Below are positions 52,267 to 61,285 of a DNA stretch of 64,000 nt, one piece after another. Source of the DNA: an uncultured Prevotellaceae bacterium (GTDB lineage Bacteria; Bacteroidota; Bacteroidia; Bacteroidales; Bacteroidaceae). The DNA is taken from NCBI GenBank assembly GCA_902780025.1, contig CACZDV010000014.1:16689-80688 (forward strand). Direction: 5' to 3'. How positions within the stretch are numbered: the first letter of the stretch is position 1; every line of letters starts with the position of its first letter. A model generated the notes under the pieces. The model was not told where the DNA came from, did not search any database, and worked only from the letters and a program-made list of their open reading frames with translations. The translations under genes were made by a program, and so were the position numbers.

Positions 52267-53529
52267 CTATAGTTCCAGGTCGCCGTCGAACACTTCGTGC
52301 CAGGGGAGTCCCTGCTTGTTGAGCTGTTCCATGAAGGGATCGGGGGCGAACTCCTCCACATTCCATACGCCGGGCTTCCTCCAAATGCCCTTGCAGAACA
52401 TCATGGCACCTATCATGGCTGGTACGCCCGTGGTGTAAGAAACGCCCTGCATGCCAGTCTCCTCGTAGGCGGCCTGATGCGAACAGTTGTTATATATATA
52501 ATAGGTACGCGTGCGACCGTCCTTTGTGCCCTTGATGCGGCAGCCAATGGATGTCTCGCCTTCGTAGTTCTCGCCGAGGTCCTGCGGGTTGGGCAACACA
52601 GCCTTCAGGAACTGCAGCGGCACTATCTTTACCTTGGCAGTACCGGTGCCGTCAGCCAAGGGAGCCTCATACTCTATCTCATCAATGCGGCTCATGCCGA
52701 TGTTCTGAATGACGTCGAGGTAGTTCAGGTACTGCTGTCCGAAGGTCATCCAGAAGCGGGCCAGACGGATGGTGGGGTAGTTCTTGACGAGCGACTCCAG
52801 CTCCTCGTGGTGCATCAGGTAGCTCTCACGCGGGCCGATGTTGGGGTAGGTGAGGGGCTTGTGTACAGAGAGGGGCTCCGTCTCTTTCCACTCGCCGTCC
52901 TCGTAGTAGAGTCCCTTCTGGGTTATCTCGCGAATGTTGATTTCGGGGTTGAAGTTCGTGGCGAATGCCTTGTGGTGGTTGCCTGCATTACAGTCAACAA
53001 TGTCTAACTGCGTCATCTCGTCGAAGTGGTGCTTGGCAGCGTAGGCCGTATAGATGCCGCTGACGCCCGGGTCGAAGCCACAGCCGAGAATGGCAGTCAG
53101 ACCGGCCTGTTCGAAGCGCTCCTTGTAGGCCCACTGCCAAGAGTACTCGAAGTGTGCCTCGTCCTTCGGCTCGTAGTTGGCGGTGTCTAAATACGAACAA
53201 CCGCAGGCCAGACAGGCCTCCATGATGGTCAGGTCCTGATAGGGCAGTGCCAGGTTGACGACCAGCTCCGGCTTGTACTCGTTGAAGAGTGCCTTGAGCT
53301 GCTCCACGTCGTCAGCATCCACCTGTGCGGTCTTGATGGTGATGGGTGTTGGGTGTTGGGCATTGGGTGATAATAAGCCTTTCTCCTTTATGGCCTCAAC
53401 AATCTTGTCGCACTTCTCTTTGCGGCGGCTGGCAATGATAAACTCGTCGAATACGTCGGGATTCTGTGCAATCTTGTGGGCTGCAACGGTGGCTACGCTA
53501 CCAGCGCCAATCATTAATACTCTGCTCAT
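52267..53529 (-). CDS. Carboxynorspermidine/carboxyspermidine dehydrogenase-like (saccharopine dehydrogenase family)
   Basis: A 420-residue enzyme with an NAD(P)-binding Rossmann start (VLMIGAGSVATVAAHKIAQN) and the family features LALPYQDLTIMEACLACGCS, GCGFDPGVSGIYTAYA, and the C-terminal GVPAMIGAMMFCKGIWRKPG. In gut Bacteroidetes this type makes carboxyspermidine from putrescine and aspartate semialdehyde for spermidine synthesis; the decarboxylase partner is not in the window. A CCCAACACCCA-type repeat encodes SPNAQHPTP in frame near residue 58. Confidence 0.85.
   Translation of the reverse strand: MSRVLMIGAGSVATVAAHKIAQNPDVFDEFIIASRRKEKCDKIVEAIKEKGLLSPNAQHPTPITIKTAQVDADDVEQLKALFNEYKPELVVNLALPYQDLTIMEACLACGCSYLDTANYEPKDEAHFEYSWQWAYKERFEQAGLTAILGCGFDPGVSGIYTAYAAKHHFDEMTQLDIVDCNAGNHHKAFATNFNPEINIREITQKGLYYEDGEWKETEPLSVHKPLTYPNIGPRESYLMHHEELESLVKNYPTIRLARFWMTFGQQYLNYLDVIQNIGMSRIDEIEYEAPLADGTGTAKVKIVPLQFLKAVLPNPQDLGENYEGETSIGCRIKGTKDGRTRTYYIYNNCSHQAAYEETGMQGVSYTTGVPAMIGAMMFCKGIWRKPGVWNVEEFAPDPFMEQLNKQGLPWHEVFDGDLEL
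53342..53370. repeat. GGGTGTTGGGTGTTGGG repeat in frame inside the dehydrogenase gene
   Basis: Three degenerate 7-8-bp units encode SPNAQHPTP at the loop after VEAIKEKGLL. It fits between secondary-structure elements of the Rossmann domain. Confidence 0.6.
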
Positions 53530-53560
53530 CTTTGATATTTACAATTTAACGATTTACGAA

Positions 53561-54181
53561 TTACAATTTATTTGTTGATTTCTCAATTTCAGCTGAATGA
53601 ATGCCCAACGCCGCCATGAGCGAATAGCCCAGTATCTCTTGTTGAAAACGACCTCCCGGCATGGGTTGCATGGTGAAGACGGTCATGCGCTTGCTGTCGT
53701 CGTCCACGCGGTTGAGCGTCTCGCGTACCTTATTATATATATAGTCATCCTCTGCATTCGGAATCACCATTATCCGCTTGACCTCCTTCCGGGCTGTTAT
53801 TACCTGTAGGGCATCTATGAAGAAGTCACCATGGCTGACGATGTCCTCTTCTGTCGCATAGGAATCGAAGATGAACTCTCCGAGCTTGTCCTTGAAGGCC
53901 TTGCCCGACAGGTCGGCAGCAAAGTCGGAAGGACCAAGATTGTCCATCTGTTTCTTCCCCTTAGAGTGAATGAGTACCACCTGTATCTGGTTGTCGCCAG
54001 GACGGAGCCTGCCGTCCAGTGCCACGCAGTCGGCCCATATCGCCATGTTGCCCTTGGGGATACGGCGCTCTATCATCCGCTCAAAGTTCACGATAAGGTC
54101 GAACGCAACTTTGTCGATGTAGTCTGCATCGGCCAGAATCACGTTCTCGCTCCATGTTTCGTTTCTGTTTTGTTCGTTCAT
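53561..54181 (-). CDS. Hypothetical cytoplasmic protein
   Basis: A 206-residue protein starting NEQNRNETWSENVILADADY. It has an alternating alpha/beta pattern with conserved-looking motifs ILADADYIDKVAFDLIVNFE, PKGNMAIWADCVALDG and GGRFQQEILGYSLMAALGIH, but I do not recognise the family. The upstream frame is open; Met 54181 is preferred because a TACCTTTG box ends 6 nt before it. It is divergent from nhaD. Confidence 0.7.
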   Translation of the reverse strand: MNEQNRNETWSENVILADADYIDKVAFDLIVNFERMIERRIPKGNMAIWADCVALDGRLRPGDNQIQVVLIHSKGKKQMDNLGPSDFAADLSGKAFKDKLGEFIFDSYATEEDIVSHGDFFIDALQVITARKEVKRIMVIPNAEDDYIYNKVRETLNRVDDDSKRMTVFTMQPMPGGRFQQEILGYSLMAALGIHSAEIEKSTNKL

Positions 54182-54187
54182 AGATGA

Positions 54188-54218
54188 CAAAGGTACGCAA
54201 AACCCTGCTAACAACAAA
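54188..54218 (-). promoter_or_regulatory. Consensus promoter abutting the ATG of the hypothetical gene
   Basis: TTTG (54215-54218) and TACCTTTG (54188-54195), minus strand, with exactly 19 bp between. The ATG is 6 nt downstream of the box, a third near-leaderless arrangement. Confidence 0.75.
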
Positions 54219-54280
54219 ATAATTTCTGAATTATTCACATTTTGATGAGTAAAGTATGAACGGGTAAGGGAACTTTTTTG

Positions 54281-54288
54281 TACCTTTG
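54281..54288 (+). promoter_or_regulatory. -7 box of nhaD
   Basis: TACCTTTG lies 33 bp before the nhaD ATG. No TTTG occurs at the expected -33 distance, so this is only half the consensus. Confidence 0.5.
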
Positions 54289-54321
54289 CAGCAAATTTCA
54301 CTTAAAAACAACAAAAAAGTA

Positions 54322-55677
54322 ATGACAACATTAACAATTATGATTGTGACGCTCTTCGTGATGGGCTATCTGTGCATCGCCCTTGAGAGCGTGACAAAAA
54401 TCAACAAGGCTGCAATAGCCTTGCTCATGTTTGTGGGCACCTGGACGCTCTTCATGATTGCTCCGGAGACCTATCTTCCCACAGCCATCGGCGACATGAA
54501 GGCATCAGTCGTCGGCACTGCCATTGAGCACCACTTAGGCTCTACGGCCACAACGCTCTTCTTCCTGATGGGCGCTATGACCATTGTGGAACTGGTGGAT
54601 CAGAACGGCGGCTTCAATTTCGTCCGTGACACGCTGAAGACCAAGTCGAAGCGCGCACTGCTCTGGCGAATTGCCTTCATGACGTTCATCCTTTCTGCCA
54701 TTCTTGACAACCTGACCACCTCGATTGTGATGATTATGATCCTGCGTAAGCTCGTCAGCGACCGCATGGACCGTATCATCTATGCCTCGCTCGTCATCAT
54801 TGCTGCAAATTCCGGTGGAGCCTTCTCGCCCATTGGCGACGTGACCACCATCATGCTTTGGAACAAGGGCGTCATCACTGCTGCCGGTGTCATCATGGAG
54901 ATATTCATTCCCTCGCTGGTGTCGATGGTCATCCCCGCCTATATCCTCTCACTCTCGCTCAAGGGCGAGCTGGCAGCCCCGCAGGAAGTGTCCGCGACTG
55001 AGGATGGCGACGGCCTCTCTGCTGCTCAGCGCAAGGCCATCTTCTTCCTGGGTGTCGGTGGACTGATCTTCGTGCCCATCTTCAAGACCATTACCCATTT
55101 GCCCCCGTTCGTGGGCATCCTGCTCGTGCTGGGCGTGCTCTGGACGGTGACGGAGATTTTCTATGTCCGCATTCATCAGGACCATGAGGACACAGCCGAC
55201 AACCGTGGTACCCAGAAGCGCGTGTCGAAGATGCTCTCACGTATTGACATGGACACCATCCTCTTCTTCCTTGGTATCCTGATGGCAGTGGGCTGTCTGG
55301 AGACCATTGGTGTGCTGACCATGCTGGGTGAGAATCTCAATGTGTGGTTTAATGGTAACCACTATCTTGTGACAGGTATCATTGGTGTCCTCTCGTCAAT
55401 CGTTGACAATGTGCCTCTGGTGGCAGGATGTATGGGTATGTATCCTGTTGAGGCTGCTGGCGACATGGCTGTCGATGGCATCTTTTGGCAGCTCCTGGCC
55501 TATTGCGCCGGTGTCGGTGGCTCGATGCTGATCATTGGTTCTGCCGCAGGTGTTGTCGTCATGGGACTTGAGAAGATAACCTTCGGCTGGTACATGAAGC
55601 GCATTACCTGGATAGCCTTTGTTGGGTATCTGGCAGGTATTCTCTGCTACTGGGCTGAGAAAACATTCCTTTTTTAA
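54322..55677 (+). CDS. nhaD: NhaD-type sodium/proton antiporter
   Basis: A 451-residue inner-membrane transporter of the ion transporter superfamily with about 11-12 helices. Family signatures are STATTLFFLMGAMTIVELVD, ILDNLTTSIVMIMILRKLVS, and NSGGAFSPIGDVTTIMLWNK in the middle, with a second set DNVPLVAGCMGMYPVEAAGD and SAAGVVVMGLEKITFGWYMK at the end. It exports sodium against protons and helps pH and salt balance. The start at 54322 fits the hydrophobic N-terminus MTTLTIMIVTLFVMGYL. Confidence 0.92.
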   Translation: MTTLTIMIVTLFVMGYLCIALESVTKINKAAIALLMFVGTWTLFMIAPETYLPTAIGDMKASVVGTAIEHHLGSTATTLFFLMGAMTIVELVDQNGGFNFVRDTLKTKSKRALLWRIAFMTFILSAILDNLTTSIVMIMILRKLVSDRMDRIIYASLVIIAANSGGAFSPIGDVTTIMLWNKGVITAAGVIMEIFIPSLVSMVIPAYILSLSLKGELAAPQEVSATEDGDGLSAAQRKAIFFLGVGGLIFVPIFKTITHLPPFVGILLVLGVLWTVTEIFYVRIHQDHEDTADNRGTQKRVSKMLSRIDMDTILFFLGILMAVGCLETIGVLTMLGENLNVWFNGNHYLVTGIIGVLSSIVDNVPLVAGCMGMYPVEAAGDMAVDGIFWQLLAYCAGVGGSMLIIGSAAGVVVMGLEKITFGWYMKRITWIAFVGYLAGILCYWAEKTFLF

Positions 55678-55740
55678 ATGAAGAGTGAAGAATGAAGAGT
55701 GAAGAATGAAGAGTGAAGAATTTTAAATTCTTCACTCTTC
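55676..55740. terminator. Repeat-built hairpin between convergent nhaD and kinase gene
   Basis: Three tandem GAAGAGTGAAGAAT-type units run into a near-perfect inverted repeat (GAAGAGTGAAGAATT at 55708-55722, AATTCTTCACTCTTC at 55726-55740). Located between converging genes, it may end transcription in both directions, although T-tracts are short. Confidence 0.5.
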
Positions 55741-58518
55741 ACTTTTATTGCAGGGAATCCAGATCCAGAAAGTGGAGCCGTGCCCCTCGCCTTCGCTGTT
55801 GACGCCAATGCGTCCGCCACAGCGCTCGGCAATGGACTTGCAGATGTTGAGGCCAAGGCCAGTTCCCTGAACGTACTCGTCGAGTTTGACAAAGCGGTCG
55901 AAGACCATTTTCTGCTTCTCCTTGGCGATGCCGGCTCCCGTGTCCTCACAATAGATGTACAGTCCATATTGCTCGTAGCGGTAGCCCACCTTGATGTGAC
56001 CTTCCTTGGTGAACTTCACAGCGTTAGTCACAAAGTTAGTGATAATCTGCTGAATGCGTCCTATGTCGAGTGTGGTTTCGAACGTGCTGTAAGGATTCTC
56101 CTTGATGAAGGTGAGTCCTGGGTCAGTGATGCGCGGCTCCAGCATGAGGCAAATGTCGTCGAAAGCCACAGCAAAATCGACGGGTGCGGGACTGATGGAG
56201 TTGGGCCCGTCGGTGATGGTGGATGCCTCGAAGATGTCGTTGATGAGGCGCACGAGCATGTCGCAGGCATTGCGCACAATGCGTATGTACTCCTTGCGCT
56301 CCTCGGGGGCTGTGGTCATGCGCAGCACGTCGGTGAAGCCCATGATGGCGTTCAGCGGGGTGCGCAGCTCGTGGGTCATGGAGGCCATGAAGCCGCTCTT
56401 CAGCTGGCCGGAGGCCTTGGCCCGCTCGGTGACCTCGGTAAGCTCGCGGCGCAAGAGGGTGGAGCGTGTCAGGTTGTAGGATATGCCCCGGTGGCCTATG
56501 ATGTGGCCGTCGGCGTCGTAGAGCGGCGTTGATTTCACGTTGTACCAGCTCTCGCCACTGCCCATGGGGTCGTCGGTGAAGTGGAACACGGCGTTCATTT
56601 CGGGCTGCCCCAGGCTGGTGTTCGTCAGGTAGTAGCGGGCCACGTCCTGTTCGCTCTCCACGATGTGCGACAAGAAGTCGTCGAAGCTCGTCTGGAAGAA
56701 CTGGCGGTTTTTCATGGAGTGGTAGAACCAGATGGTCTGGTCGGCTATGTGGCTATGCCACATGTAGAGGCGTCCGCTCTCAACGAGCCCGGTCAGCTGT
56801 TCGTCGTAGTACTTCAGCAACTGGTCGGCGCGCTCGTTGTTCTGGCGGTTCACCACGAGCTGGTGGTTGCAGCGGTACTCGTCGGTGACATCGAAGACGG
56901 CGCAGAAGTAGTTGATGAGCTCTCCCTTGCTGTTGAACAGCGGATGGACGGTGAACTCTATGTAGCTGTCGATGCCCATGTCGGGGTAGTTCATGTGCTG
57001 ACAGATGTAGAGGTCGTCGCGGCTCTCGGGGCTGTAGGCGTTGCGGAAGAGCGGAATGTCGAACATGCACACCTTGCGCCAGAAGCGTTCCACCTTGGGG
57101 TCCTGGAAACCGCAGAGTGCGCCCATGGCGTCGTTGGCCTCAATGAGGTAGCCGTCCTTGTCGTAGAACGACGTGGCGATGGTGGGCATGTTAGAGAGCA
57201 CCTGGTAGCGCTTGGCCCGCTCGTAAGAGAGCTGTTCTTCCTCCAGGTCGTGGGTAATGTTGTGGACGGCATTGATGACGTAGGCCGGCTCACCGTGTTC
57301 GTCGAGTTCTACGACGGCGTGCCCCTCAAGCGTGAGCCACCTGGGCTGGCCTTCCGTGCCGGCATTCCAGCGCTTGTCCAGTTCGAGCTTGCGCTCGCGT
57401 CCGCTGAGCAGACGTTCCATCTTCTCCCGGAACTCCTGTTGCTGACTGGGGTGTATGCGGCTGGTAAACTCCTGGAGCGTGAGTCCCTCGTCGGGCAGTA
57501 CGTGGCCATACTTGTTGGTCATGCGGTCGGTCTTGATGTCGTACTCCATGATGTGGAAGTTGCCCATCTCCAGTGCCTTCATGATCATCTGGTTCAGGTC
57601 GGTCGATTCGCGGGTCGCCCTGAGGACGTGGGCTTTCGAGACGCGGTAGATGAGCCAGATGACGGCGGCCAGCAGCAGTACGGCGGCCGTCGTGTAGAGC
57701 GCCTTGGGCGGCGTGCTGCCCGTCACTCTCTCGGGGTGCATCCAGCGGTTCACGATCTGCTCCACCTCGCCACGTTGTTTCATGCGCGAGTAGTGGTCGT
57801 CGATGGCATCAATAAGGTCGCGGTCGCGGCCAATGACGTGTATCTCGCTGATGGGGATGTTCACATCGACCAGGTGCATCTGCGTCATGTTCAGCTCCTT
57901 GATTTTCCACTTGATGGGCTCCTCGCCCCAGACAAAGTAGGTATAGTCACCCGCCTCGACGCCCATGAGAGCCGTCTTGGGCGACTGGAAGTCAATCTTG
58001 TCGAGGTAGGAGGAGTCTTTGGCCATGAAGTAGTACTTGGAGTAGTCTTCAGGCTTCATCACGACCCCCTGACGCACCAGCCGGTGAATGCTGATGATGC
58101 CGGTGGTGTCCTTCAGCGTAGCCGCCACGATGCGGTTGTAGTTGATGATGTTGCGCGTGATGAAGTAGTCGCTGCGGCCCATGTATCGGCGGGCGTTGGC
58201 CAGAATGAGGTCGGCCTTTCCGCTCTCGAAGGTCTTGACGGCGTTGCCCCATTCCTTCATGACGAAGCGGTAGGGAAGGTTCAGCTCCTTGAAGATTTGC
58301 TCCAGAATGTCGATGTTCGAGCCGGCCGGCTCGCCCTGGTCGTTCAGGAATTCGTAGGGAGCCTTGTTCCAGTCGCAGGCTATGACGATGGGCCGTTCCT
58401 TGCTGTAGCCCTTGATGTCGTGGGCGCTGAGGGCAAGGGGTAGCAGGAGCAGCAGGCAGATGTGGAGGAGCCTGAAGCTTCTCCCTGTATATCGGGGGTG
58501 TTGTTGCGTCTTGTTCAT
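55732..58518 (-). CDS. Periplasmic-binding-domain/PAS sensor histidine kinase
   Basis: A 928-residue membrane kinase. After a signal sequence (LLHICLLLLLPLALSAHD) a type-3 solute-binding domain (about 40-265; IVIACDWNKAPYEFLNDQG) faces the periplasm. One helix (AAVLLLAAVIWLIYR), three PAS-like regions (about 310-690), HisKA with an intact H-box (FMASMTHELRTPLNAIMGF, about residue 715), and a complete HATPase domain (FVTNAVKFTKEG, CEDTGAGIA, GTGLGLNICKS) follow. It is the last gene of the kinase operon, 6 bp after the degenerate paralogue. It probably senses a small amino-acid-like ligand. Confidence 0.93.
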   Translation of the reverse strand: MNKTQQHPRYTGRSFRLLHICLLLLLPLALSAHDIKGYSKERPIVIACDWNKAPYEFLNDQGEPAGSNIDILEQIFKELNLPYRFVMKEWGNAVKTFESGKADLILANARRYMGRSDYFITRNIINYNRIVAATLKDTTGIISIHRLVRQGVVMKPEDYSKYYFMAKDSSYLDKIDFQSPKTALMGVEAGDYTYFVWGEEPIKWKIKELNMTQMHLVDVNIPISEIHVIGRDRDLIDAIDDHYSRMKQRGEVEQIVNRWMHPERVTGSTPPKALYTTAAVLLLAAVIWLIYRVSKAHVLRATRESTDLNQMIMKALEMGNFHIMEYDIKTDRMTNKYGHVLPDEGLTLQEFTSRIHPSQQQEFREKMERLLSGRERKLELDKRWNAGTEGQPRWLTLEGHAVVELDEHGEPAYVINAVHNITHDLEEEQLSYERAKRYQVLSNMPTIATSFYDKDGYLIEANDAMGALCGFQDPKVERFWRKVCMFDIPLFRNAYSPESRDDLYICQHMNYPDMGIDSYIEFTVHPLFNSKGELINYFCAVFDVTDEYRCNHQLVVNRQNNERADQLLKYYDEQLTGLVESGRLYMWHSHIADQTIWFYHSMKNRQFFQTSFDDFLSHIVESEQDVARYYLTNTSLGQPEMNAVFHFTDDPMGSGESWYNVKSTPLYDADGHIIGHRGISYNLTRSTLLRRELTEVTERAKASGQLKSGFMASMTHELRTPLNAIMGFTDVLRMTTAPEERKEYIRIVRNACDMLVRLINDIFEASTITDGPNSISPAPVDFAVAFDDICLMLEPRITDPGLTFIKENPYSTFETTLDIGRIQQIITNFVTNAVKFTKEGHIKVGYRYEQYGLYIYCEDTGAGIAKEKQKMVFDRFVKLDEYVQGTGLGLNICKSIAERCGGRIGVNSEGEGHGSTFWIWIPCNKSEE

Positions 58519-58524
58519 GTCTGT

Positions 58525-61263
58525 TCAAATGATTTTCCGTCGTTTAATGTCAGTAGCCGTGCAGGGCAGGGTAATCCATACCGTGGTGCCGAGTCCGCGC
58601 TCGGAGTTGATTTCCAGCGTGCCGCCCATCTGGTCGATGAGTTCCTTGCAGATGCCCCAGGCCAGTGTCTTGCTGTTGTTGTTGCGCTGGCTGATTTCGT
58701 GGTGCAGGTGTTGCAGCTCGTCGGCATCCATGCCTTCGCCCGTATCCTCGACCGATATCAAGAGCTTGCGGCCAATGTAGTCGTAGCGGGCACGGATGGT
58801 GCCGTCCTGGGTGCTGTGGGCTGCCATGGTGCAGATGCGCTCAATGACCAGTCCGAGGTTCGGTTCGTCTATATCGACGACGAGTCGCTCGTAGGGACTT
58901 TCCACAATGTAGCGTACGCTGTCGCGGCTGTATTGAGCCCAGCCTTGCTGGCAGTGGGCTTTGAAAACTTGCGCGAAGTCGGTGGGCTGGGGGTTGATTT
59001 CCACCATGTGGGCCTCGAGGCGCGAAATGTAGAGGATGTTGTTGATGAGTTCCAGCAGCTGCTGGGCGTTGTTCTGTATGATTTCGCTGTTGCGGCCTTC
59101 CGTGTCGGGATGCTCCTCGTCGAGCTGTGCTGCCAGTTCCACCACGACGTTGAGCGGGGTTCGGATTTCCTGTAGCATGTTGCGCAGGAACTTGTTTTGC
59201 GTGTTCTCTATCTCCTGCGCCTTCAGCGTCTCTTCGCGCAGGAGGCTCTCGGCCTTCTTCAGTTCCGAAATGTCCTGGCAGAAACCGAAGTACTCCTTCA
59301 CCTTGCCCTCCTTGTCCAGCACGGGGTAGAGGCAGAAGTGCAGGTAGAGCGTCAGCCCGCCACGTGCACGTATGGTGGTCTTGATGTCGGCCGTCTGCTT
59401 CTTGTTGATGCAGTCGTCCATGTCGGAAAGCATGTGCATGCCCTTGCGCTGGTGGCGGTTGTCAATGAACGTCATGCAGCGGGCCTGCGTGAGAACCAGC
59501 TGCTGACGGCCTATCTGGTGGTAGATGGTCAGTGTGTGCTGTTCGGGCGAATAGCTTGCCAGACGCATGGTGCCCTTCTCCAGAATGTAGTTGATGTTGG
59601 TGACGTAGCGGCTCAGCTCCTTGTTCTTCTGCTCCAGCTCGTCTTCGGCCATGGCGAGCTGCTGCTGTTTCTGCACCATGACGGTGGTGTCGCGGCAGAA
59701 GACGAAGGTGCCCAACGGCTCGCCATGGTCGCCGCTGACGGGTGCTTTGCGCTGCTTGATGCTTTTGCGAAGCTCGCTGATGCGTCGCTGCACGTCGTCG
59801 TAGTTGAGCTGCAGGTCGTCAATGTGCAGCCCGGTCCACTCCAGGATGGTGCGTGCTTTCTGGTTGATGCCCGTCAGCCGGCCCTCCTTGTTGAAGAACA
59901 GAATGCCGAGCATGGGGGTGTTGAAGATGGACCAGTAGCGCAGCTCCAGTGTCTCGGTGGCGCGTTGCTGTACTTGCTTGCTGGTGACATCCTTCTTGGT
60001 GCCTATGATGACGGAGGGGCGGCCCTCCTTGTTGCGGCGCAGGACGGAGAGCGTCACCAGGAAGTCGTGCAGCGCGTCGTCGCCGTCCTCCGAGTCGATG
60101 GCCTTCAGCTGCAGGGTGAGGGGCGAGGGGTGCTGGTTGCTGTCGGCCTGCTCAATGTTGCTGATGGCTTCCTTCAGGCGTTGGAAGTCGGCGGCGGGGT
60201 AGCGTTGTGCAAACTCCTCGGCGGTGTAGTGGTAGAGCGGCTGTCCGTCCTCGTCGTGCCAGGTGAAGAGGCGCGTCGTCGTGTCGAAGGTCCACATGCG
60301 CAGCTTGCTGGCTCCCATGATGAGTGCCAGTCGCTTGTTCTGACGGCTGTTCTGCCGATTGATGCGTTGTGCCTGCAGCCTATAGACGATGACGTAGGTC
60401 AGCAGGATGAGCGTCAGCGCGCCCACCAGAGCCACGACGTACCACACCCACTGTGGCAGCTGCTTCTCCTGGCGTTCGGGGTAGAACCACTTGTTCTGCA
60501 TGGCCAGCAGCTTCTCGTCGGTGCTCAGCACGGTGTAGATGCTGTCTAACTGAGCCAGCAGTGCTACGTCGTTCGACATGAACTTGTACTCTCCGTGGGG
60601 CATGTTCACGGGGGTGATGTTCAGGTTGTCTATCTGGTACTGGTGAATGATCCACTTTAGCGAGAGCGTGTTCCAGAGTATCTGGCCCTCCTCGTTGACG
60701 CTGAGCGTGCGGATGGCCTCGCGTATGTCCTTGGTGGGAATGGCGTTCTCGCTCCAGCCGAAGTCGCCCATCAGGCGGTGAGCCAGGCTGTTGTCGTTGA
60801 CGATGACCTTGTGCTTGCCCAGGTCTTTGAAGTTGTAAATCTCTATGTCCTTGCTCTTCGGCGTGGCCACACTCTGGGTAAACAGCGTGATGGTGTTCTG
60901 GCCGTACTGTCCGTACTCGTCGTGGTAGCCGGCCGAGAGGGCCATGGTCAGGTCGGACTTGCCGGCCTTCAGGTCGTTGAAGGCTTCCTGGCGTGACGTC
61001 AGCTTGATGGTGTAGGGAATGCCGAGTTCCTTGAATATGAGCTTGATGAGTTCCACGTTGAACCCGTCGGGCTCTCCTTTCTCGTTGAGGAAGCAGTAGG
61101 GCCAAAGATCCCAAACGTCTTCGTAGATGAGTGGATGCTCTGCGGTATAGGTGCGTTGTGGCTGCTCTTGTGCCAGCGCATTTAAAGGTAAAAAGGTAAA
61201 AAGGTAAAAAGGTAAAAACCGTTTCACCCATCCCTTCACCTTATTAATAGTATGTATGCTCAT
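58525..61263 (-). CDS. Periplasmic-binding-domain/PAS histidine-kinase paralogue, catalytically degenerate
   Basis: A 912-residue paralogue of the following gene with the same order: signal peptide, type-3 solute-binding domain ([20 protein letters not shown]), one helix ([18 protein letters not shown]), PAS-like regions, HisKA-like and HATPase-like domains. The H-box reads [15 protein letters not shown], with Gln (codon 59170-59172) instead of His. The ATPase N-box Asn is also lost ([11 protein letters not shown] in place of VTNAVKFTKEG), although VEDTGEGMD is kept. It probably cannot autophosphorylate and may work in a heterodimer. Confidence 0.85.
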   Translation of the reverse strand: MSIHTINKVKGWVKRFLPFYLFTFLPLNALAQEQPQRTYTAEHPLIYEDVWDLWPYCFLNEKGEPDGFNVELIKLIFKELGIPYTIKLTSRQEAFNDLKAGKSDLTMALSAGYHDEYGQYGQNTITLFTQSVATPKSKDIEIYNFKDLGKHKVIVNDNSLAHRLMGDFGWSENAIPTKDIREAIRTLSVNEEGQILWNTLSLKWIIHQYQIDNLNITPVNMPHGEYKFMSNDVALLAQLDSIYTVLSTDEKLLAMQNKWFYPERQEKQLPQWVWYVVALVGALTLILLTYVIVYRLQAQRINRQNSRQNKRLALIMGASKLRMWTFDTTTRLFTWHDEDGQPLYHYTAEEFAQRYPAADFQRLKEAISNIEQADSNQHPSPLTLQLKAIDSEDGDDALHDFLVTLSVLRRNKEGRPSVIIGTKKDVTSKQVQQRATETLELRYWSIFNTPMLGILFFNKEGRLTGINQKARTILEWTGLHIDDLQLNYDDVQRRISELRKSIKQRKAPVSGDHGEPLGTFVFCRDTTVMVQKQQQLAMAEDELEQKNKELSRYVTNINYILEKGTMRLASYSPEQHTLTIYHQIGRQQLVLTQARCMTFIDNRHQRKGMHMLSDMDDCINKKQTADIKTTIRARGGLTLYLHFCLYPVLDKEGKVKEYFGFCQDISELKKAESLLREETLKAQEIENTQNKFLRNMLQEIRTPLNVVVELAAQLDEEHPDTEGRNSEIIQNNAQQLLELINNILYISRLEAHMVEINPQPTDFAQVFKAHCQQGWAQYSRDSVRYIVESPYERLVVDIDEPNLGLVIERICTMAAHSTQDGTIRARYDYIGRKLLISVEDTGEGMDADELQHLHHEISQRNNNSKTLAWGICKELIDQMGGTLEINSERGLGTTVWITLPCTATDIKRRKII
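61181..61220. repeat. Simple TTTTTACC-type repeat inside a signal peptide
   Basis: Five AAAGGTAAA-type units; on the minus strand they encode the [12 protein letters not shown] core of the signal peptide of the degenerate kinase. A shorter relative lies just upstream at about 61270-61305. Confidence 0.7.
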
Positions 61264-61285
61264 ATTCTTTTTCCCCTTTTACTTT

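Noticed and set aside
56581-58443. 620-codon plus-strand open frame
   Set aside because: Antisense to the sensor kinase at 55732-58518, whose domains are unmistakable.
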